Positions 56,453 through 64,000 of a stretch of 64,000 nt of DNA are shown in pieces (position 1 is the stretch's first letter; each line of letters starts with the position of its first letter). The stretch lies in assembly GCA_049487715.1 (NCBI GenBank), contig CP150569.1, positions 557,205-621,204 of the forward strand, read 5' to 3'. The notes beneath the pieces were generated by a model. That model was not told where the DNA came from. It made no database searches and saw nothing but the letters and a program-made list of their open reading frames with translations. The translations under genes and the position numbers were made by a program. Source of the stretch: Pycnococcus provasolii (taxonomy: Eukaryota > Chlorophyta > Pseudoscourfieldiophyceae > Pseudoscourfieldiales).

Positions 56453-56802
56453 TGACGTTTCGTTTTGGTGTGGTGCGTGGTGCTGCTTTGCTGCCTGCGA
56501 GTTATCGCCGTCGCCACCCGTGACGTCCGTTACCCCGACTATCAGGGAGAGCACGCGTTGGACAGGGGACAGTGGGAAAACGCCTTCGGAAGTCGGAACC
56601 CAAATATTGCGATCCTAATAAACCCGAAAATTCACATCCAAAACACAGATCGGTTTTCGGCTGAAAAAGTTTCCTGATGCATGTGTCACCATGGTACGCT
56701 AGGCACTGGTGTCAAGCGTGCGCACGCTCAGCACTAGGTACGCTGGGCACGACGACAAAGGTGTCAGGTTTAAGATATAGGTTACAGCAAGAATTGTTAC
56801 AC
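56453..56802. other. Spacer between thioesterase promoter and Gemin5 3' end
   Basis: 350 bp with a short imperfect direct repeat (GGTACGCTAGGCACTGGTGTC at 56693 and a variant near 56737). No gene. Confidence 0.45.
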
Positions 56803-59800
56803 TTACGAGAGCGAGCGAGCGGCAACGTACTCAAGCAGGCTTTGCCGCGCACTCTCCTCGTCCTCTTCATCGTCGCCGCCTTGTATCCCGAGCGACTTGC
56901 AGGCTTTTACGTTGCACGAAGCGGCAACCCATCTCGCCGCGGCCGCGACGGGACGACCCGACGCCTGAGCAGCCTCCGCCGCACGCTGAGTGACGCGCGT
57001 GCGTGTTGGATCCATCCGGAGCAGCCGTGCCTCGGCGACGTCTGCCGCCGCATCAGTGCGACCAGCCTTATCGAGTGCAGCCACAGCCGCAGCGGCGTCG
57101 CCCAATGACAAGAAGTGCATAGCAGCGGCATATGGACTTCCGAGAAGTGCACACTGTTTCGCCAAAAGGCGCGTAAGTCGCTCCCAAAGAGCAACCCCAC
57201 CCATGGGAACAACCGCGTTGACGAAGTCCGCATTGAGCGCACCGAGAGGCGCGTTGATCAGTGTCTCCAGCGCGTCGTCGAGCTTTCCAAATGCAATCTG
57301 CGATCGAGCCAAGGCGCGCGCGCTGCGCACCTCGTTGTTCACGATGCTGGTGCTACCATCATCTTCAAACGAGCATCCACTTGGTAGGGCGGGTGCAACG
57401 TCCTGATCGACGAGAAGTGCACGAATGCGATCCAACGCACGGGCTTCGTCATCAACGTCACGGCACGAGAACGTTTTGGCATCTTGGCAATCACGCGTTG
57501 TCGTGGACGTTGGCGCAGGTGCGGGTGCGGGTGCGGGTGTGGGTGCGGATGCGGGTGCGGGTGCGGGTGCGGGTGCGGTTGTCTCCTTAGACTCGCGTGC
57601 TTGCTTCCGCTCCGCACGTGCACGTGCCTTGCAATCAAGAGCTGTGCTCGCGCCTCGATACTCGTCGTCATGCCAACGCCAAACACGCAGCGTCTGATCC
57701 TCCGACCCCGTTAGTAGCAAGCTTGTGTCCGCGGCGTCGAAGCAGGCACAAAGCACGCGTCCTGCATGACCTCGCACAACGCTGAGTGGTACAGATTCGC
57801 ACGTCTGCGCGGTGATACGTATCGACCACACGACAGCGGTATGGTCCGCTGAACAAGTCGCAAGCAACAAAGCACCGCTGCCATCGCCAGCGTCCGGCGC
57901 GGCTGTCCATGCAATGTCCAACACGGCGTCAGTGTGCGCACGCAGCGTCGTAAGTGGCAACTGATCCACACATCCACCTTCCGTGGTATCATCGGGATGC
58001 GGTGCACGCCAAATTCGGACAGTGCCGTCGTCGGATGCAGATGCAAGCATCGTGCCACAGCCCGGTGACCAGGCGACACGGTTGACGCGCTTCGCGTGCG
58101 CTTTCGGAAGCAATAAAGTAGCACGCCATCTCACGTCCGTGCAGGTTGGAACGACGATAGCGACGGTGCCCTCAACGGCGCCAAGGGCAAGGGCGTCCAT
58201 GTGACAAGCGCATGTCACCCACAATCTCCTCGTTCCCTCGTCCGCAAGGGTGGGAAGCACGAGAGAATGTGCTCGACTTGGCGCAATCAGCGAAGAGTTT
58301 GACGTCCAAGGTACCTTGGACTTACGTGTCGCCAAAGCCGCGGCCGTGGCGGCAGACTCACACGCAGCCGCATCCACCTCCCACGAGACGCACGTGCCGT
58401 CTACCCCTATCGCAGTCACCGTCGGCGACGAGACCATGGCATTGTGCTGGCTCCAGGCTAGCGAAGACGCCCCGGCGCCAAGCGAAGTGCTTGCAAATAG
58501 AGGCTCGCCCGCCGCGGTGCGCGCAGCATCTAGTGGCAGGGCAACAATGCCAAGCGAGCCTGACGCAGTGGCAAAAACAGCGGATGCACTATCTGCATCA
58601 TCGCGCGGGTGCCACGTCGCGCAAAGGCACCGATCATTCACGCCACGCCAGACCATGTGCCGCAATTGCATGCGATTGTCCACGCGCCTCCAGACGCGCA
58701 TGCTGTTGTCCCCACACGCCGCGAGCGTGTAGCTGACATCGCCACGTGCGTGACTTGCGAGGGTGTACGGATACCCACCAAGCGCATGCGAACGATCGAT
58801 GAGCCGAAGGGCGGGAGGGAATTGCTTGGCATTCGGCTTCTTCTTTGCGCTTCTGCTTTTGTCCGCCGCCGTAACTGCGCTACTGCAGCTCAAGTCATCA
58901 TCTATGCGATCATTCCTATTGTTCTTGTTGTCGCTGTCGATGCTGATGCCATCGTTGTCGTTCTCATCGATTGGAGCTGGTGTCCAGAGTGAGGTCACGC
59001 GATCCATCGACGTCGTCAAAATGCGCGATCCTTCTCTGTCCGAGTTTATGGTGAAAACGGTGCGCTGATGTGCGCTCGCGGTGCGTGCAACGACTCTTGC
59101 GGACACTTCTCCCGTTGCTTTGCTTCTCTCAACTGACCAGAAAAGAATATCCCCGCCACATCCACCTGAAACCAGCGTCGACGGTGCGAGAAAGTGGACT
59201 GCAAGAAATCCGCGCTCGCGCTTTGCCGATGGCGGGGATCCTTGCACGGGCGTTGGCGGCGTGACGCACACTTCGTGTTCGTGTACGAGTTCATGGTCCA
59301 TTGTTCGGCGAAACCGCGCGATGCGAATGGCACCAGCCTTTGTGCCTACGGCGACGTAGTGGGTCGTCGTGTCTGCGGTGGTTGCGTCCATTGAGCAGAC
59401 TTCGTCGTCGCCAAGGTCAAAGTCGCTCTCACGCACGACGCTAAGGTCGTTTCTTGAAAGCCACGTCATCCCACCGCTTGCAGATGAGATGCACAGATAC
59501 TCGCCGACGTATGTCATGGATACAGCCTGTTTGTCTTTCAGCTGCGTTTGGTGCTGCTGGACGAGGCTTCCGTTCCCCTGCCTTGAGTACTTGAGCATTG
59601 TCACAAGCCCGTCGACGGATGAGGCGGTGGAGACTTTGATGTCGTCGCCGTCGCCGTGCTCAGCCGCCACGCACGTCTGCGCGCATTTGAAGGTGTGCGT
59701 ACACACGCGCCACGAAGCGTCGTCCATCCTTTCCCAAGCTCGCACGGTCGCGCCGGCGGCAGCAAACAGCAGCTTGCCGCCTGCAAACGAAACTGCGGTT

Positions 59801-60003
59801 GGCTTTCCGTCGGTGCTGAGCACGTCACGGAAGACGACGTCGGCGTCGCTCGCCGTGCCCACCGCGACGCCGTTTCGCGTCGCCATAGCCACTGCGAAGG
59901 TTCCACGTTCGTCGCAGTCCTTGGCCATGTGCGCTGCGTTCGGCAGGTACCACGACGCGGACGGCGGCGCGGCGATCCAGCGCGTGGTATGCGCGCGCGA
60001 CAT
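56803..60003 (-). CDS. GEMIN5: Gemin5-like WD40 protein (snRNA recognition)
   Basis: 1,066 residues from ATG 60003; an in-frame ATG at 60096 is also possible. The start RWIAAPPSASWYLPNAA matches the Gemin5 N-terminal P-P-S-x-x-W-Y. Two WD40 propellers follow (~residues 30-790); clear repeats include LLPKAHAKRVNRVAWSPGCG with DGTVRIWRA, and VVRGHAGRVLCACFDAADTS with DQTLRVWRWHD. After an Ala-Pro linker encoded by a GCGGGT repeat (57516-57578), the C-terminal region is TPR-like helices (AAAMHFLSLGDAAAAVAALDKAGRTDAAADVAEARL), as in the Gemin5 dimerisation domain. Gemin5 binds the snRNA Sm-site and m7G cap and delivers RNA for Sm-ring assembly. The fold is certain; the orthology is likely. Confidence 0.75.
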   Translation of the reverse strand: MSRAHTTRWIAAPPSASWYLPNAAHMAKDCDERGTFAVAMATRNGVAVGTASDADVVFRDVLSTDGKPTAVSFAGGKLLFAAAGATVRAWERMDDASWRVCTHTFKCAQTCVAAEHGDGDDIKVSTASSVDGLVTMLKYSRQGNGSLVQQHQTQLKDKQAVSMTYVGEYLCISSASGGMTWLSRNDLSVVRESDFDLGDDEVCSMDATTADTTTHYVAVGTKAGAIRIARFRRTMDHELVHEHEVCVTPPTPVQGSPPSAKRERGFLAVHFLAPSTLVSGGCGGDILFWSVERSKATGEVSARVVARTASAHQRTVFTINSDREGSRILTTSMDRVTSLWTPAPIDENDNDGISIDSDNKNNRNDRIDDDLSCSSAVTAADKSRSAKKKPNAKQFPPALRLIDRSHALGGYPYTLASHARGDVSYTLAACGDNSMRVWRRVDNRMQLRHMVWRGVNDRCLCATWHPRDDADSASAVFATASGSLGIVALPLDAARTAAGEPLFASTSLGAGASSLAWSQHNAMVSSPTVTAIGVDGTCVSWEVDAAACESAATAAALATRKSKVPWTSNSSLIAPSRAHSLVLPTLADEGTRRLWVTCACHMDALALGAVEGTVAIVVPTCTDVRWRATLLLPKAHAKRVNRVAWSPGCGTMLASASDDGTVRIWRAPHPDDTTEGGCVDQLPLTTLRAHTDAVLDIAWTAAPDAGDGSGALLLATCSADHTAVVWSIRITAQTCESVPLSVVRGHAGRVLCACFDAADTSLLLTGSEDQTLRVWRWHDDEYRGASTALDCKARARAERKQARESKETTAPAPAPAPASAPTPAPAPAPAPTSTTTRDCQDAKTFSCRDVDDEARALDRIRALLVDQDVAPALPSGCSFEDDGSTSIVNNEVRSARALARSQIAFGKLDDALETLINAPLGALNADFVNAVVPMGGVALWERLTRLLAKQCALLGSPYAAAMHFLSLGDAAAAVAALDKAGRTDAAADVAEARLLRMDPTRTRVTQRAAEAAQASGRPVAAAARWVAASCNVKACKSLGIQGGDDEEDEESARQSLLEYVAARSLS
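57516..57578 (+). repeat. (GCGGGT)n hexanucleotide tract inside Gemin5
   Basis: About ten units, encoding Ala-Pro repeats on the minus strand in the linker after the second WD40 propeller. In-frame length change would be tolerated. Confidence 0.9.
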
Positions 60004-60246
60004 GCCGTCACGGTTGGTTCTATCGTAGTGGCGTTCGTTCTTGGCGGCTGAGAGAGAGTGGCTGAGGGGGGGGAGAACAGGGGGGAGAGGGGGCATCGTT
60101 TGGGGGTTATTTAGGTATGCGAAGGGTCGAGGCGGAGCATGGAGTGCGAGTCTGCGAGATCGGTGAACCGGATGGGGATTGAGGGGCGGGAGCCTGTCCT
60201 CTCCTCTCCTCTTCTCGGCTTCTCCCCTTCTCATACCATACCCGGC
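60004..60246. promoter_or_regulatory. Bidirectional promoter region Gemin5/dehydratase
   Basis: 243 bp between divergent starts. G-rich on the plus strand (GGGGGGGAGAACAGGGGGGA at 60066) and pyrimidine-rich near 60195-60235. No motif defined. Confidence 0.4.
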
Positions 60247-61338
60247 ATGCTCCGCGTTCCAACCGACCACGCGTCACCGGCGGCGGCGGCGGCGGCGGCG
60301 CACAGGACGATACAGTGCGCCCGTCCAGCGCGAGCACGGACAGCGGCGCGCTACTCACCTTCACGCACCGTTGTCGCACAGGCGGATGCGGCAGGCCTTG
60401 GACTCGTGGGGTCGAACGAGCTGCGCGTCGCATATCAAGGTGCGCCTGGCGCTTACAGCGAGCAAGCGTGCATGCTCGCGTACGACGAATGTGAGCCAGT
60501 GCCTTGCTCACAGTTCGAGCACGCTTTTCTCGCGGTAACGGAGTGGAGGGCAGATCGTGCCGTGCTTCCGATTGAAAACTCACTCGGCGGGTCGATCCAC
60601 CGCAACTACGACCTTCTGCTGAAGTATCGTTTGCACATCGTCGGCGAGGTGGGCCTTCCCATCAACCACTGCATCATGGCGCTGCCTGGAACCAAAAAGG
60701 AGGAAATCGTTTGCGTGCAGAGCCATCCACAGGCTCTCGCGCAGTGCGAAAACTATCTGAACACGCACTACCCCAACTCGCGTGGTGTCGTGCACCAGGC
60801 GACGGACGACACGGCGGACAGCGCGAAGCGCATCGCGCAGGAAGACATCAAGGGATATGCCGCGATTGCCAGCAGGCGCGCGGCGGAGCTGTATGATATG
60901 GAGATTCTCGACGAGGGAATTCAGGACGACAAGCTGAACGTCACTCGCTTTGTCGCTCTCGCGCGGGAGCCTGTTCCTATTAAAGATGACGATGGCAGCC
61001 AACGGCAGTACAAGACGTCTATCGTCTTCACGCTAAAGGAGGGTCCCGGGGTGCTCTTCAAGGCACTGAGCGTGTTTGCGTTGCGCGACATCAACCTGAC
61101 AAAGCTTGAGTCGCGCCCGATGCGCGATGCGCCTATCGTAACTGACGAGGCGGGAAGTGTGCAAAAGCTGAAGCGCTTTAACTTCGTCTTTTACTGCGAC
61201 TTTGTGGGAGGCACGAACGACGCGACGGTTCAGAACGCGCTGCGCCACCTAGGAGAAATCGCACCGTACATGCGCGTGCTTGGTTCGTACCCTATGCACG
61301 AGACTGACTTGTCCCACTTGTCAACAAAGGATGTGTAA
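60247..61338 (+). CDS. Arogenate/prephenate dehydratase (ADT/PDT), plastid
   Basis: 363 residues from ATG 60247 (the frame could start at 60139). A plastid transit peptide rich in Ala, Arg and Ser covers the first ~50 residues. The dehydratase domain: RVAYQGAPGAYSEQAC, HAFLAVTEWRADRAVLPIEN (P-I-E-N-S site), GSIHRNYDLLLKY, CVQSHPQALAQC, AAIASRRAAELYDMEILDEG, and NVTRFVAL with the catalytic T-R-F (about residue 233). A C-terminal ACT domain follows (VLFKALSVFALRDINLTKLESRP, ESRP at about 288) and binds Phe for feedback control. In plants and algae this enzyme converts arogenate (or prephenate) to phenylalanine. Which substrate is preferred is not visible. Confidence 0.94.
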   Translation: MLRVPTDHASPAAAAAAAHRTIQCARPARARTAARYSPSRTVVAQADAAGLGLVGSNELRVAYQGAPGAYSEQACMLAYDECEPVPCSQFEHAFLAVTEWRADRAVLPIENSLGGSIHRNYDLLLKYRLHIVGEVGLPINHCIMALPGTKKEEIVCVQSHPQALAQCENYLNTHYPNSRGVVHQATDDTADSAKRIAQEDIKGYAAIASRRAAELYDMEILDEGIQDDKLNVTRFVALAREPVPIKDDDGSQRQYKTSIVFTLKEGPGVLFKALSVFALRDINLTKLESRPMRDAPIVTDEAGSVQKLKRFNFVFYCDFVGGTNDATVQNALRHLGEIAPYMRVLGSYPMHETDLSHLSTKDV

Positions 61339-61863
61339 TTGAGCACTTTTTCTAACGTTTCATCTTCACAAATACACACAAATAGCTGTGTCTAAGGTTG
61401 GACTGCAGCAACAACCGCGCACACGACGCTGCCGCCACGATGGCGTGACGGGAAGAGAACACCTACCTTCCTAGCTAGACTACGTAACGATGTCGGAGGA
61501 AAGGGTCGAAACGAAGCCTGGTCGTGATGAACTAATCCAGTGGGTGAAAATACGAGGGGAAAACATCTCTACAAATAGTCCTAACAAGACGTTCTCTCGT
61601 TCTGAGGGCAAAACCAGTTGACAAAATCCCGCCATGTGTATTTATTACAGGGCCGCAAAGTGAAACAATACTTAACGTTAGGCGATAAGGTGACACTTTC
61701 CGTCAATAAGTACAGTGGTAGACTTGCACGCGTGCCAAAACGAGCGAAGAAAAGCTCGAAAATACGTACAATAATACAATATCGTCCTCTTTGAATCGCG
61801 AAAGTACGACGTCTATGTTTTCATACCCGGACCCCCCTTAGCATAACATTTCAGGGTTAGGGT

Positions 61864-62041
61864 AGGATTTACGCTTCTTTCACAACTTTAAAGTTATCCA
61901 TTACTATGCAGAGGTTGAAGATGCTAACAACTGTATGTATAGTGTCTCGTAACACCTCAAGGGCGACCGTTTGAGCGAAAAATCGAGTCAAACGAACACC
62001 TAGATAGATAGTTTATAGTTATGAGACAAAAGATTGTGAAA
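61864..62041 (+). repeat. Subtelomeric direct repeat, copy 1
   Basis: Bases from AGGATTTACGCTTC to GATTGTGAAA match 63246-63419 with a handful of differences, for example CAGAGG/TAGAGG and GGGCGACC/GCGCTACC. Confidence 0.85.
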
Positions 62042-62090
62042 CTGGCAAGGGTACAGCGAACACATTGGACATTGTCATGAACGACGCGGT

Positions 62091-62215
62091 CCGCGGTACT
62101 ACTACGTCGAGGATCATGAACAACATCTTGTCCTATAACCTCAAGAGGGCGATGCCTAACCCTTGTTGGTGAGACTCTGATGTTGTTCATGATCCTCGAC
62201 GTAGTAGTACCGCGG
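62091..62215. repeat. 37-bp perfect inverted repeat (foldback, 51-bp spacer)
   Basis: Bases 62091-62127 and 62179-62215 are exact reverse complements, beginning CCGCGGTACTACTACGTCGA. The unit is 125 bp with a 51-bp loop: a MITE-like foldback element or a strongly structured RNA. No target duplication is clear. Confidence 0.85.
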
Positions 62216-62797
62216 AATCACGGCGGCCGCCGCGCGAGCATGCGTCTGCCTCAGGGACTTCAGCAGTCGTGTTGCCGCTCGCAGCGCCAGCAGCGTCCGC
62301 AATAGCAACAAATGAGAGATGATCCTGAAAATGAGTAAATGACCATTCTAAGGAACGACGAGTGACGCGCGGCGTAAAAAGTGTTTTCAGTTTCGGAAAA
62401 GTTAGAGTGGTGGTTACAAGGTGGGGACTCCGGGGAGGTGTCGTTGAGGGGGTGCCTCGCGAGTCTCGCGAGGTCCAGAGAATCCCAAACAGGATTCGGT
62501 TGCAACCTCCTCAACCACATCCAACGGATCTCTCGGCATGTCGACATCATGTCGACATCCATGCTGTGCCATTAATACGTAACCAATCAGGTGTCGACAT
62601 GTGACGTCGATTCCTTCACAAGATCTCTTAAAGATTCCATTTTCTATATAATATCCAGTAGAGTTAGTAGTCCTAACTACTAACTCTCAAACCATAAACT
62701 CCAACATATCCAGTGATCCAATAATGGATCCCAGATCCAGGTATGAGTTATGACTCTCGTCACATTCACCTTTCACCATTCACTGCCAGCCTGGCAA

Positions 62798-62823
62798 TTA
62801 GGGTTAGGGTTAGGGTTAGGGTT
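62798..62823 (+). repeat. Short internal TTAGGG tract in the subtelomere
   Basis: Four TTAGGG units, preceded by CTGCCAGCCTGGCAATTAGGG, the same junction as at the true telomere. Confidence 0.85.
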
Positions 62824-63019
62824 ACCATTATTGTTTCGGGGTTGAATGCGAGCATGGGCCGGGGGGACATTCAACACTGTGTCCCCCAGCGAAAGAAATC
62901 AACGGGAATGTAATCCCCGCTTCGGGGACCGGGGGACAACAAGTTGTGCAAGGGATTGCAAGGCTCAAGTGGTCCGCCAGAACCAAGAGACGGTGAGGGG
63001 GTTAGGGTACCCGGGTAGG

Positions 63020-63125
63020 CGATTAAAGATAGGCCGATTAGTTAGCTATTAGTTAGCCGATTAGTTAACTATTACCTATTAGTCGATTAGATAGCCGATT
63101 AGATAGTTACTAGGCCGATTAAGGA
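63020..63125 (+). repeat. Degenerate GATTAGTTAGCC-like tandem array
   Basis: About eight imperfect copies of a CCGATTAG(T/A)TAG motif. Confidence 0.6.
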
Positions 63126-63245
63126 TATTAACAAGCACATTTGGTTGAGAGGGGATCCTTCATTGGTTGTTATTGGTTAGGATAGAACGGGGATCCTTGA
63201 TTGGTCGTTATTCGAGAGTCTGAATCTTGGAAGGATTGTATGTTA

Positions 63246-63419
63246 AGGATTTACGCTTCTTTCACAACTTTAAAGTTATCCATTACTATGTAGAGGTTGA
63301 AGATGCTAACAACTGTATGTATAGTGTCTCGTAACACCTCAAGCGCTACCGTTCGAGCGAAAAATCGAGTCAAACGAACACCTAGATAGATAGTTATGAC
63401 ACGAAAGATTGAGAAAAAC
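63246..63419 (+). repeat. Subtelomeric direct repeat, copy 2
   Basis: Second copy of 61864-62041, 1.4 kb closer to the telomere, same orientation. Confidence 0.85.
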
Positions 63420-63778
63420 GGAAAGCACAAATTCATTCACAACGGAAAGACACGGCGAAAACGGCAGACGCTTGCACGTGTTGCACGTATTGCTCGCAAG
63501 AGACGCCGTGACATTGCCCGGAGTGTCTAAACCGCAGAGCGACGTGCATCTACATTTGCAGTCCGCAGACCGGACGACCGTGTTTTTCGAGGCACTGCCA
63601 CCTTAAGGTCAACTTTGCCGTCACACTCGTGCCGCGAGTGAGTGCTTTGAATCAAACCTAATTGCCAAAAAAATTGCTGTTGTTATTGGCTTCGTTCTGC
63701 ACGACACTGGCCGACGGTCGGCCGCATACCGGAGGCAAAATTTTTTTTCAACATGTGGGTCAAACTGCCAGCCTGGCA

Positions 63779-64000
63779 ATTAGGGTTACAATTAGGGTTA
63801 CAATTAGGGTTAGGGTTAGGGTTAGGGTTAGGGTTAGGGTTAGGGTTAGGGTTAGGGTTAGGGTTAGGGTTAAGGTTAGGGTTAGGGTTAGGGTTAGGGT
63901 TAGGGTTAGGGTTAGGGTTAGGGTTAGGGTTAGGGTTAGGGTTAGGGTTAGGGTTAGGGTTAGGGTTAGGGTTAGGGTTAGGGTTAGGGTTAGGGTTAGG
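63779..64000 (+). repeat. Telomere: (TTAGGG)n at the chromosome end
   Basis: The array begins after ...GCCTGGCAA with two interrupted units (ATTAGGGTTACA), then runs as TTAGGG to the window end, about 33 units, with one TTAAGG variant near 63868. G-rich strand 5'->3' toward the end is the correct polarity for a right telomere. The motif is the vertebrate type, not the Arabidopsis TTTAGGG common in plants. Confidence 0.97.

Larger units (their letters stand above)
61339..63778. other. Subtelomeric gene-free region
   Basis: 2.4 kb with no supported gene on either strand. It contains a pair of ~175-bp direct repeats, a 37-bp inverted repeat, a small hairpin at 62661-62686 and a degenerate GATTAGTTAGCC-like array (about 63020-63125). 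It also has a short TTAGGG tract (62798-62823) following the same CTGCCAGCCTGGCAATTAGGG junction that precedes the terminal array. Base composition is AT-richer than in the genes. Confidence 0.65.

Noticed and set aside
1-64000. CRISPR arrays, rRNA, tRNA and bacterial-type operons or ribosome binding sites
   Set aside because: None seen; monocistronic genes, introns, transit peptides and a telomere show eukaryotic nuclear DNA. A covariance scan for tRNAs was not possible by eye.

Overview
This is nuclear DNA from a unicellular photosynthetic eukaryote of the green lineage. Nuclear genes for photosystem I subunit PsaL with a transit peptide, arogenate/prephenate dehydratase, a plant-type organellar DNA polymerase, a plastid BASS transporter and an ABC1-type atypical kinase all point to a green alga, probably prasinophyte-grade. 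The species cannot be fixed from the sequence. Genes are GC-rich, closely packed and nearly intronless (two introns seen). The right end is a chromosome end: a TTAGGG array of about 200 bp runs outward to base 64000, behind roughly 2.4 kb of gene-free subtelomere.

Layout. 1-5.5 kb: 5' part of COG4, an F-box-like protein, a spliced PMP3/RCI2 gene and a coiled-coil protein. 5.6-7.6 kb: a patch of decayed sequence with a broken Dof-type zinc-finger gene, an 841-bp unit bounded by 125-bp direct repeats, and mobile-element-like remnants. 7.8-13.6 kb: prolyl 4-hydroxylase-like, flavin-reductase-like, a glycosyltransferase pseudogene and NDUFAF7. 13.7-23 kb: a glycine-rich protein, an iodothyronine-deiodinase-like selenoprotein with in-frame TGA and a candidate SECIS, a lipid-anchored small protein, NAA40, a BASS transporter, an RCC1-type repeat protein, a securin/PATRONUS-like protein and a small unknown. 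23-35 kb: organellar DNA polymerase, SNAPC4-like Myb factor, aldo/keto reductase, IPK1 and a broken DJ-1/Hsp31-like gene. 35-42 kb: THADA/TRM732. 43.6-56.5 kb: ankyrin-kinase with CaaX end, two identical PsaL genes as a 0.7-kb inverted repeat flanking a membrane protein, an ABC1 kinase and a TDP2-like phosphodiesterase, then PSTK, frataxin and a type II thioesterase. 56.8-61.3 kb: Gemin5 and arogenate/prephenate dehydratase. 61.3-64 kb: subtelomere and telomere.

Functional links. The selenoprotein and PSTK (the kinase of the Sec-tRNA charging route) support each other: this organism uses selenocysteine. SNAPC4 (snRNA transcription) and Gemin5 (snRNP assembly) belong to one RNA pathway. PsaL, BASS, ABC1K and arogenate/prephenate dehydratase act in the plastid; NDUFAF7, frataxin and the organellar polymerase act in mitochondria (the polymerase possibly also in plastids). 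Several frameshifted genes sit among very long intact reading frames, which argues for real decay rather than poor sequence, though each deserves checking against reads.
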